A stretch of 13,663 nt of DNA from Planctomycetota bacterium (lineage in GTDB: Bacteria > Planctomycetota > Phycisphaerae > UBA1845 > PWPN01): assembly GCA_016209665.1 (NCBI GenBank), contig JACQVT010000032.1:1-13663 (forward strand). Reading direction: 5' to 3'. The notes below the pieces were generated by a model. That model was not told the origin of the DNA. It saw only the letters and a program-made list of their open reading frames with translations, and searched no databases. Positions 1 to 5,657 of the stretch are shown in pieces; the first letter of the stretch is position 1, and each line of letters opens with the position of its first letter. Position numbers and translations under genes: made by a program.

Positions 1-1
1 A

Positions 2-79
2 ACCAGCACGAAGCGCAAGCGAGTGCCCATGAGTTGGCGCGAACCGCGCGAGTCGCACTCGCTTGCGCTTCGTGCTGGT
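2..79. repeat. Perfect 25-bp inverted repeat with nested hairpin (REP-like)
   Basis: Bases 2-26 are the exact reverse complement of 55-79, separated by 28 bases. Inside the loop, 37-41 and 45-49 (GCGCG/CGCGC) form a second small hairpin. The core of the right arm, CACTCGCTTGCGCTTCG, resembles the palindromic unit in the 3' end of nuoN (11543-11564 read in reverse), so both probably belong to one dispersed family. It lies 17 bases beyond the methyltransferase stop codon and could also end that transcript, but the downstream side is cut off by the window edge, so no T-tract can be judged. Confidence 0.8.
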
Positions 80-96
80 ACATGACTCGTTCCCAC

Positions 97-942
97 TCAG
101 GTGGGGGCGATCTCGCGCCGGCAGACGACGATCAGATCGGGGCTGCGGTCGCGGTCGTAGGGTTCGCCTTTGAACGAACCGAACAGATCGACCCGCGCCG
201 CACCCTGGCTGCGAGCGGCGCCGACGAGGTCGTCAACCTCGATCCCCAGAAATTCGGCGGCGTCGTAACGCGGCTCGGCAGACGCTCCGTCCAGGCGCAG
301 ATCGACGAAATCGACGTGGCCGCGGTCGCCGATGCGGCGCACGGCCTTGAGCAGCACGTGATCACCGCCGGCGTGGGCAACCCGTCGGCATTTCTGCCAG
401 ATGGTCGTCGCTTCAGGCAAGCTCCAGAGATTCAGCACCTGCACGATGAGGGCCCCGCCGGGCCGCAGGGCCGCGATAAGCCTGCCCATCGCGCGGTCCA
501 TCGTGTCTATGTCCGACGCCAGGGCCAGCGAGTTGCCCACGCACAGCACGGCATCGAACGGCCCGCCGGTGTCCGCCAGCTGGCCCTGGACACGCGACGG
601 ACGCGAGGCGTCCAAGGGCGACGAAGTCGCGTCGTGTGTCCAGGGCTGGTCGAACGACCGCACGACCCACCGCAGACCCGGCGGCTCGCCGAACTGCCGG
701 CGGCACTCGGCGATCATGCCCGGACTGACGTCCGCCGCCTCGACCTGAAGGCCCCAGGCGTGCAGCATCGCGGCATGGCGGCCAGTGCCGCAGGCGGCGT
801 CCAGAAGCCGTCGAACCCCCACCTCGGCGAACAACCGCCGATAGAACGGCTCCTCGTTGGCCAGCCGCCGCGGCCAGTCGATCAGAAGGTCGTAGACAGC
901 GGCGTGCTGGTCGAATGTGGTGGCGGTCTGCTGGGTGCCCAT
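97..942 (-). CDS. Class I SAM-dependent methyltransferase
   Basis: A 281-residue protein with a Rossmann-type methyltransferase fold. Motif I is LLDAACGTGRHA at residues 46-57, followed by the acidic residue D71 that would bind the SAM ribose at the end of strand 2, and by GGPFDAVLCVGNSL (126-139), the usual strand-4 motif of small cytosolic methyltransferases. The substrate cannot be read from the sequence. The ATG at 942 has a GGAG Shine-Dalgarno site (950-953) 7 bases upstream and a perfect TATAAT at 963-968. Residues 100-121 (PWTHDATSSP... to ...RVQGQ) lie between strand 3 and the strand-4 motif and coincide with a palindromic DNA insertion. Removing these 22 residues joins SFDQ to LADTGGPFD and restores a normal spacing. 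The insertion lies in a loop, so the enzyme may still be active. It is transcribed divergently from the TetR gene. Confidence 0.9.
   Translation of the reverse strand: MGTQQTATTFDQHAAVYDLLIDWPRRLANEEPFYRRLFAEVGVRRLLDAACGTGRHAAMLHAWGLQVEAADVSPGMIAECRRQFGEPPGLRWVVRSFDQPWTHDATSSPLDASRPSRVQGQLADTGGPFDAVLCVGNSLALASDIDTMDRAMGRLIAALRPGGALIVQVLNLWSLPEATTIWQKCRRVAHAGGDHVLLKAVRRIGDRGHVDFVDLRLDGASAEPRYDAAEFLGIEVDDLVGAARSQGAARVDLFGSFKGEPYDRDRSPDLIVVCRREIAPT
579..649. mobile_element. 66-bp in-frame palindromic insertion inside the methyltransferase gene
   Basis: An outer stem pairs 584-598 with 631-645 (15 pairs, one of them G-U). It encloses two perfect short hairpins: 599-604/608-613 (GGACGC, loop GAG, GCGTCC) and 618-622/626-630 (GCGAC, loop GAA, GTCGC). 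The direct repeat GCTGG lies at 579-583 and again at 645-649, exactly 66 bases apart (22 codons), as a target-site duplication would. The element is open in the host frame and adds 22 residues. The architecture is like the Rickettsia palindromic elements that insert within genes, but no membership in a named family is claimed. Confidence 0.6.
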
Positions 943-962
943 TATCGGACTCCGATGACCTG

Positions 963-989
963 ATTATACCGGGCTTGCCTGTGCGCCAA
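963..989 (-). promoter_or_regulatory. Predicted sigma70-like promoter of the methyltransferase gene
   Basis: Read on the minus strand, 968-963 is a perfect TATAAT -10 box. The best -35 match is TTGGCG (989-984), but the spacer is only 15 bases, so the -35 is weak. Transcription would start near 956, leaving a leader of about 14 bases that contains the GGAG site. Confidence 0.5.
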
Positions 990-1058
990 CGCTCGACCGC
1001 CCGTTTAGCCGCAGGCCCGCAGGGCCGCGCCCTCAACCCGACGAGGGCGGCAGCGGTT

Positions 1059-1087
1059 TTGAGGCCGGTCGTCTGAACCGTTACAAT
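1059..1087 (+). promoter_or_regulatory. Predicted sigma70-like promoter of the TetR-family gene
   Basis: TTGAGG (1059-1064) and TACAAT (1082-1087) are separated by exactly 17 bases, matching 4/6 and 5/6 of the consensus. The start of transcription would be near 1094, giving a leader of about 65 bases before the ATG at 1159. No clear TetR-type palindromic operator was found around it. Confidence 0.6.
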
Positions 1088-1158
1088 GGATGTCTCGCGA
1101 TGACCCGCGGCTCGCCGCCGGCGTGACGAAGTTCGTACACCCGAGGATTTGACCAGCT

Positions 1159-1782
1159 ATGGCACGAATGAGAGCCGTGGACCGCAAGCAGCAGCTCCTG
1201 GAGTCGGCGGCCCAATGCTTCGCCCGCCACGGCTACCGCGGCACGACGACGGCCATGATCGCCGCCGAGGCCGGCGTCACTGAGCCCATCATTTATCGGC
1301 ACTTCAAGAACAAGCACGATCTGTTCATCGCCCTGATCGACGCGGTGGGCGAGCGGGTGTTCAAGAACTGGGAGAAGGCCACCGCCGCTGCCCGGACGCC
1401 CCTCGAGAAGCTGCGGACGATGATGTACGCCAATCCGGCCACGTCCGACCCCACGACGGCCAGCGTCTACCAACTGCTGTTCCACGCCTCGACGGAAATC
1501 GCCGAGCCCGCCATCCAGCAGGCGATCCGCGACCACTACGAGCGGTACGTCAAGGCCCTGGCCTCGATCATGCAACAGGCCCAGAAGGCCGGCGAACTCC
1601 GGCGGGACGTGCCGCCCGAGTGGCTGGCCTGGCAGATCATCCACGCCGCCGTGGGCTTCGCCATGGTCCGCCCGCTGAAGATCCCCAGTCACACCAACCT
1701 GGAATTCGTCCAGGGCACGATCCGTCTGCTGATGGAAGTCCTGACCCGCCGCCCGGATGATGTGCCGGCCAGACGCGGGTAG
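1159..1782 (+). CDS. TetR/AcrR family transcriptional regulator
   Basis: A 207-residue one-component regulator. The N-terminal DNA-binding domain carries the family helix-turn-helix at about residues 29-52 (TTTAMIAAEAGVTEPIIYRH and then FKNKHDLF). The YRHF-KNK-LF pattern is diagnostic of the family. The all-helical C-terminal half (about 60-200) would bind an unknown small ligand and dimerise. The length is typical. The ATG at 1159 has a GAGG 12 bases upstream, a little far; the in-frame ATG at 1168 is an alternative but has no better site. It has its own promoter, is divergent from the methyltransferase and lies 59 bases before the Lon-domain gene. Its target is not evident. Family assignment is secure; the regulon is unknown. 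Confidence 0.95.
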   Translation: MARMRAVDRKQQLLESAAQCFARHGYRGTTTAMIAAEAGVTEPIIYRHFKNKHDLFIALIDAVGERVFKNWEKATAAARTPLEKLRTMMYANPATSDPTTASVYQLLFHASTEIAEPAIQQAIRDHYERYVKALASIMQQAQKAGELRRDVPPEWLAWQIIHAAVGFAMVRPLKIPSHTNLEFVQGTIRLLMEVLTRRPDDVPARRG

Positions 1783-1783
1783 T

Positions 1784-1807
1784 CACCCTGTTTCTCGAAA
1801 ACGGGTG
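1784..1807 (+). terminator. Hairpin just after the TetR gene, possible weak terminator
   Basis: CACCC-T-GTTT (1784-1793) pairs with AAACGGGTG (1799-1807) around the loop CTCGA. This gives 9 base pairs with one bulged T, starting 2 bases after the stop codon. No T-run follows, so it is not a canonical intrinsic terminator. It separates the TetR gene from the promoter of the next gene. Confidence 0.35.
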
Positions 1808-1828
1808 GGATGCCGCCCCCTTCACCGA

Positions 1829-1834
1829 TATAAT
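1829..1834 (+). promoter_or_regulatory. Perfect -10 box directly before the Lon-domain gene
   Basis: TATAAT at 1829-1834 lies only 7 bases before the ATG at 1842. No good -35 is seen at the right distance (TGGGAT at 1806-1811 is poor). If it is used, the transcript would begin at or next to the start codon and be leaderless, which fits the absence of a Shine-Dalgarno site there. Confidence 0.45.
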
Positions 1835-1841
1835 TGAATGT

Positions 1842-2540
1842 ATGGACGGAGGCATTGTTCCATCGTTAAGCGATGCAGTCGGGCTGTTCCCGCTGCCCAA
1901 CGCGGTGCTTCTGCCCGGAGGGACGCTGCCGCTGCACGTGTTCGAGCCCCGGTATCGCCAGCTCGTCCACGACGCCCTGGACGAGAACGCCCTGATGGCA
2001 ATGGCGTTCCTGTTGCCCGGCTACGAACCCTACTACCACACGCTGCTGGCGAAGATTCACCCGGTCGTTTGCGTCGGGCTGATTCGGGAGTGCCTCCAGA
2101 CGGGCGACGGGCGGTACTTCATCAATCTCGTGGGCATCTGCCGGGCCAAGGTCCTCGATGAGGACCGGACGGGCGATTACCGCCGGGCCTACCTGGAGCC
2201 GATCGTCGCCCCCAACCCGAGCGTCGACCAGGACGGCGAGTTCACCGCCGCCCAACTGTGCCGTCAGATGTTGAACGCGCCGGTCTTGGATGGGGTCGAA
2301 GCCGTGCAGAAGCTGCGGAAGGTGTGCGGCAACTCCATGTCGCTCGAACAGGTGGTCGACCTGATGGCCGCCGCACTCTTGCCGGCCGAAACGGTGGAAG
2401 TCCGACAACTCATCCTGAGCGAATCGCGCGTGCTCCAGCGGGCCGAGATCCTTCTCGCCGAGCTGCAGGCCCTCGCCAAGAGGCTGCAAGTCCAGCGCAC
2501 CCAACGCGACGACACCAGCCACGGCAGCATGATGAACTGA
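1842..2540 (+). CDS. Lon N-terminal (substrate-binding) domain protein
   Basis: A 232-residue protein consisting of a Lon substrate-binding domain without the AAA+ ATPase or the Ser-Lys protease parts. The hallmark is LFPLPNAVLLPGGTLPLHVF followed by EPRYRQLVHDAL in the first 50 residues, then VVCVGLIRECLQTGDGRYFI in the middle of the domain. The C-terminal third is helical and charged and ends in a likely coiled coil (LLAELQALAKRLQVQ). Stand-alone proteins of this type are widespread; their role is poorly defined and is presumably peptide or protein binding. The ATG at 1842 has no ribosome-binding site but a perfect -10 box 7 bases upstream. The stop is 7 bases from the convergent pyrD stop, leaving no room for separate terminators. 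Confidence 0.92.
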   Translation: MDGGIVPSLSDAVGLFPLPNAVLLPGGTLPLHVFEPRYRQLVHDALDENALMAMAFLLPGYEPYYHTLLAKIHPVVCVGLIRECLQTGDGRYFINLVGICRAKVLDEDRTGDYRRAYLEPIVAPNPSVDQDGEFTAAQLCRQMLNAPVLDGVEAVQKLRKVCGNSMSLEQVVDLMAAALLPAETVEVRQLILSESRVLQRAEILLAELQALAKRLQVQRTQRDDTSHGSMMN

Positions 2541-2547
2541 CACGACT

Positions 2548-3531
2548 TCAGCCGGCGGGTGGTTCGTCGCGCTTGGGTTGCAGTTTCCCGACGAGCTGCG
2601 TGACCGACGTGAGCGAGTGGCGCCGCAGGTAGTCCTCGAGGCCCGCGATCACCCGCAGCGGGGTGGTGGGATCGACGAACAGGGCCGTCCCGATGCCCAC
2701 CGCCGTCGCCCCCACGAGCATGAACTCCACCGCGTCCCTCCAGTTCTGGACGCCGCCCATGCCGATGATCGGCACCTTGGCCGGCCCGGCCACCTCGCGG
2801 TAGACCCGATACACCAGATTGAGGGCCAGCGGCTTGATCGCCGGCCCGCTGAGCCCCCCGGTCAGGTTGGCGAGGATCGGCTGTCGCTTCTCCACGTCGA
2901 TGGCCCTCCCGACGAAGGTGTTGACCCTGGACAGCGCCTCGGCCCCGGCCTCGACGGCCGCCCGGGCGGTCGCGGTGATGTTGGTGACGTTGGGTGACAG
3001 CTTGACGATGAGCACCGCCCGCCGGACCACGCCGCGCACCGCCGACACCAGTTCGCGCAGAGCCGCCGGATCGGTCCCAAACACCAACCCGTCGCATACG
3101 TTCGGACAACTGACGTTGAGTTCCAGGCCGCGGACGGTCTCGATCGGGTCCAGGCGGCGGCAAACGGTGAGGTAGTCGTCGATCGAGTGGCCGGCCACGT
3201 TCACGATCGCCGGCACGTCCAGCCGGGCCAGCACGGGTAGCTTCTCGGCCACGAACCGCTCCAGGCCCACGTTGGCCAGGCCGATCGCGTTAAGCATGCC
3301 GCCCGCCGTCTCGACGATCCGCGGCGGAGCGTTTCCCTTGCGCTCCTCGACGGTGACGCTCTTGGTCGTGAACGCCCCCAACCGCGCGAGGTCCATGAAC
3401 GGGGCGTACTCGTCGCCGTACCCGCACGTGCCGGACAGTGTGACGACCGGGTTGCGCAGTTCGAGCCCCCCGATGCGCACGGACAGATCGGTTCCGGCTA
3501 TCCCCGTCGAAAGACCCATGCAACCAAGCAT
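2548..3531 (-). CDS. pyrD: Dihydroorotate dehydrogenase, class 1 (1B-like)
   Basis: Catalyses oxidation of dihydroorotate to orotate, step four of pyrimidine synthesis, on FMN in a TIM barrel. Seen: DLSVRIGGLELRNPVVTLSG near the N-terminus; NVSCPNVCDGLVFGTDP, in which C142 (counting from 3531) sits at the position of the class 1 catalytic cysteine, where class 2 enzymes have serine; and the FMN phosphate-binding motifs IGMGGVQ and VGATAVGIGTALF near the C-terminus. The FGTDP continuation favours class 1B, which normally works with the electron-transfer subunit PyrK; no pyrK is in this window. Two starts are possible. The ATG at 3531 (327 aa) has a G-rich ribosome-site-like stretch 9 bases upstream; the ATG at 3519 (323 aa) has none. 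Converges with the Lon-domain gene and diverges from the 102-aa gene. Confidence 0.92.
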   Translation of the reverse strand: MLGCMGLSTGIAGTDLSVRIGGLELRNPVVTLSGTCGYGDEYAPFMDLARLGAFTTKSVTVEERKGNAPPRIVETAGGMLNAIGLANVGLERFVAEKLPVLARLDVPAIVNVAGHSIDDYLTVCRRLDPIETVRGLELNVSCPNVCDGLVFGTDPAALRELVSAVRGVVRRAVLIVKLSPNVTNITATARAAVEAGAEALSRVNTFVGRAIDVEKRQPILANLTGGLSGPAIKPLALNLVYRVYREVAGPAKVPIIGMGGVQNWRDAVEFMLVGATAVGIGTALFVDPTTPLRVIAGLEDYLRRHSLTSVTQLVGKLQPKRDEPPAG

Positions 3532-3574
3532 CGAACAAAGCCCCCGTCGTGTCAAGAGATCGCTGCAAGCGAAT

Positions 3575-3603
3575 TTGATCTTTCTGCTCCGAGGACATAG
3601 GAT
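3575..3603 (+). promoter_or_regulatory. Predicted promoter of the 3624-5657 plus-strand cluster
   Basis: TTGATC (3575-3580) and TAGGAT (3598-3603) with a 17-base spacer each match 4/6 of the sigma70 consensus. Transcription would start near 3610, just before the GAGGAG ribosome-binding site at 3610-3615. On the opposite strand a perfect TTGACA (3555-3550) points at pyrD, but no acceptable -10 box follows at the right distance. Confidence 0.45.
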
Positions 3604-3623
3604 ATCATCGAGGAGATGATGCC

Positions 3624-3932
3624 ATGTCAATTGTGGCCGTTGACCCCCCCGAGTGGGGGAAATCAAACACTGTTCAGTTGGACAGTGACGCTCCGCGCAA
3701 TGAGATGGCCATCCACGAGATTGACGAGTGGGCGGCCGAAAACGGCTTTGCCCGGGTAACTGAGTATTATCTGCGTCCCATCCTAAGACATGATGGGCGC
3801 CGGGTGTTTCGGGGGATCTGTTACCGATTGACCGCCGAGGAGATATCTTCGGCGGAGGAAGCATGCCGGAAGAATGCTGAGGCCTTGGCCACGATGCCCG
3901 TCACGCCTCACCGGGCCGGCAGGGGTCGTTGA
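3624..3932 (+). CDS. Unknown 102-aa protein upstream of a PIN-domain gene (antitoxin candidate)
   Basis: I do not recognise a family. The ATG at 3624 has a strong GAGGAG site 8 bases upstream (3610-3615), so the start is well supported. The first 25 residues look disordered (DPPEWGKSNTVQLDSDAPRN). Residues about 28-68 look folded, with alternating helix and strand (AIHEIDEWAAENGFARVTEY then YLRPILRHDGRRVFRGICYR). A charged helix follows (LTAEEISSAEEACRKNAEAL). Only 12 bases separate it from the PIN-domain gene, the usual antitoxin-before-toxin order, so it may be the partner; it lacks a recognisable VapB-type DNA-binding motif. A 60-base sample of the gene is about 52% GC, lower than the surroundings, which suggests separate acquisition. 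Confidence 0.75.
   Translation: MSIVAVDPPEWGKSNTVQLDSDAPRNEMAIHEIDEWAAENGFARVTEYYLRPILRHDGRRVFRGICYRLTAEEISSAEEACRKNAEALATMPVTPHRAGRGR
3668..3687. repeat. Small inverted repeat near the 5' end of the 102-aa gene
   Basis: CACTGTTC (3668-3675) pairs with GGACAGTG (3680-3687) around the loop AGTT: 8 pairs, one G-U. It lies about 45 bases into the coding region. In toxin-antitoxin loci such palindromes can be autoregulatory operators, or it could be an mRNA hairpin. It may also be chance. Confidence 0.3.
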
Positions 3933-3944
3933 CCGGACACTGAC

Positions 3945-4439
3945 ATGGCTCACCGTCGCCGGATCGTACCTGACAACTCGGTCATACTGCCGGCGTTCTT
4001 CCAAGAGGAATTCGTCTACAAAAACAACCGTTTTGATCTCACTCGGCGGGCTAAACCCCTCGCCGACGCCATCCGCAGCCGTGGGGTGGATGCCTTCGCC
4101 CCGGACTTCTTGATGCATGAGTTCATGGCCCAGGCAACCGAAAAGGCCCGGTGCCGCGACCACTCACCAGTCCTGGAAATGGACGTGGTTGGCCGCCAGC
4201 TTGAGCAGTTCAGAGCCTTGCCCATCACCTACGCTCCCTGCAATAAGCTGGCCCCCAGAGCCTGGACGCTGGCAACAGACCTTGACCTTTCCGTGGCCGA
4301 CGCATGGTATCTTGCCTGTGCGATTGAATACGATGCGGAGTTCTGGCTGTCCCACGAACACTCCGATGGACTCGCGGAACGCGCAGCGAGAGCCCATCCG
4401 GGCGGCGTCCATTTGCTCGTCCATGAGCGTTTCGGGTGA
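3945..4439 (+). CDS. PIN-domain protein, VapC-like ribonuclease toxin candidate
   Basis: A 164-residue single-domain protein of the PIN nuclease superfamily, whose acidic residues bind Mg/Mn to cleave RNA. Seen: the first acidic residue D10 in VPDNSVILPAFF, a second acidic residue E59 in APDFLMHEFM, and D119 in LSVADAWYLACAIEYDAEFW, followed by LSHEHSDGL where VapC proteins usually have T-x-D. Because that last motif is altered (S136/E138), the fourth metal ligand is uncertain. It lies 12 bases after the 102-aa gene and 15 bases before the AI-2E-family gene. There is no clear ribosome-binding site, so translation may be coupled to the gene before it. The family is fairly sure; that it is a toxin is inferred from gene order. 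Confidence 0.82.
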   Translation: MAHRRRIVPDNSVILPAFFQEEFVYKNNRFDLTRRAKPLADAIRSRGVDAFAPDFLMHEFMAQATEKARCRDHSPVLEMDVVGRQLEQFRALPITYAPCNKLAPRAWTLATDLDLSVADAWYLACAIEYDAEFWLSHEHSDGLAERAARAHPGGVHLLVHERFG

Positions 4440-4454
4440 ACAGGGAGGCACCGC

Positions 4455-5657
4455 GTGGAACTCGACCTTCAACGTTTCTACAACATCAACCGCCGGGTGC
4501 TGATGTGGATCGCGTTCTTCGCGATCCTGTACCTGCTGCGGCACTTTTTCGCGGTGATGTTCCTGACGTTCATCTTCGGGTTCGTGATGCGCAAGGTGGC
4601 GCGGTTCCTGGCCCAGCGGACCGGGGCTCCGCACTGGCTGGCGGTGGTCGGGCCCTATCTGGTGATGCTCGCGCTGCTGATCGGCCTGCTGACGATGGCC
4701 GTGCCGCGGGTCGTGGATGAGGGGGTGCGGTTCTCGCAAAAGGTGCCCAATTTGCTGCACACGCTGGCCACCGAGGTGGAGAAGGCAGCCGGCGAGTACG
4801 GCCTGGAGTCGACGCTGGCCCGCCTGGTCAACCCGGAGACCGCGGCCAGTGCCCCGGCCACCGCGGCGGCCGACGTCGAACTGACCACCCGCCCCGTCGA
4901 GCCCGCCGTGAACATCGCGAGCATGACGGCCCGAATCCAGCGCTGGCTCCTGGACCTGTTCCCGCCGGCGATGATCGTCGACTTCATGCAGGCCGTCCTC
5001 AGCGGCACGCTGCAGTTCCTGCTGGCGTTTCTGCTGTCGTTCCTGATCGTGCTGGACTTCGACCGGATCGCCCACGAACTGCGGGTCTGGCGGGAAAGCC
5101 CGGTCGGCCGGTTCTTTCACGAGGCGGCTTCCAGCGTGGTCGAGTTCTCCGAAGTCGTGGGGACGGCGTTCCAGTGCCAGATGGTGATCGCCCTGCTGAA
5201 CGCCTCCATCACGTCCATCGGGCTGACCATCCTCGACATCCAGCCGGTCGCCCTGCTGACCACCATCGTTCTGTTGTTCGGGCTGATCCCCGTGCTCGGC
5301 GTGTTCGTCTCGTCGGTGCCCATCATCCTGATCGCGTTCAACGACTTCGGGTTGAGCCACGCCCTGCTGGCCCTGGGGGTGATCGTGATCGTCCACCTGC
5401 TGGAGGCCTACGTCTTCAACCCGCGGATCTACGCGGCCCGGTTCCATCTCAACCCGGTCATCGTGTTGATCATTCTGCTGGTGGCCCACGAGCTGTTCGG
5501 CGTGTGGGGCATGCTGCTGGGCATCCCGGTGACGCACTATGTCCTCAACGTCGCCCAGATGCCGTCCTATCCCCGCAAGCGGCGCCGGTCGCGGAGGCAG
5601 CAGGGGCTCCCCGGCGACGGGGCGGCCGGACCCGCTCCCGACGGCTCACGCCCGTAG
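4455..5657 (+). CDS. AI-2E family transporter (PerM/UPF0118)
   Basis: A 400-residue inner-membrane protein of the AI-2E exporter/PerM family, members of which export small molecules or exchange ions; the substrate here is unknown. Hydrophobic segments lie at about 15-45 (two), 61-84, 180-200, 241-260, 264-295, 300-320 and 333-365, with a soluble stretch at about 85-170. Family motifs are GLIPVLGVFVSSVP (276-289), HLLEAYVFNPRIY (314-326) and the final NPVIVLIILLVAHELFG. The tail from 370 is basic, then Gly/Pro-rich. The start is GTG at 4455, chosen because AGGGAGG (4442-4448) sits 6 bases upstream. The last 12 bases overlap the end of the convergent permease gene. It is close behind the PIN gene and probably shares its transcript. 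Confidence 0.93.
   Translation: MELDLQRFYNINRRVLMWIAFFAILYLLRHFFAVMFLTFIFGFVMRKVARFLAQRTGAPHWLAVVGPYLVMLALLIGLLTMAVPRVVDEGVRFSQKVPNLLHTLATEVEKAAGEYGLESTLARLVNPETAASAPATAAADVELTTRPVEPAVNIASMTARIQRWLLDLFPPAMIVDFMQAVLSGTLQFLLAFLLSFLIVLDFDRIAHELRVWRESPVGRFFHEAASSVVEFSEVVGTAFQCQMVIALLNASITSIGLTILDIQPVALLTTIVLLFGLIPVLGVFVSSVPIILIAFNDFGLSHALLALGVIVIVHLLEAYVFNPRIYAARFHLNPVIVLIILLVAHELFGVWGMLLGIPVTHYVLNVAQMPSYPRKRRRSRRQQGLPGDGAAGPAPDGSRP

Noticed and set aside
34..963. Plus-strand open frame opposite the methyltransferase
   Set aside because: The minus frame has motif I, the strand-4 motif, a ribosome site and a -10 box. The plus frame has none of these.
3527..3555. Sigma70 promoter for pyrD using the perfect TTGACA at 3555-3550
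   Set aside because: The hexamers 16-18 bases downstream on the minus strand match TATAAT poorly, and they would overlap the start codon. The -35 match alone is not enough.
4164..5537. Long minus-strand open frame (457 codons) opposite the AI-2E-family gene
   Set aside because: Its His/Gln/Asp/Glu-rich composition with no family motif is a shadow of the plus-strand membrane protein.
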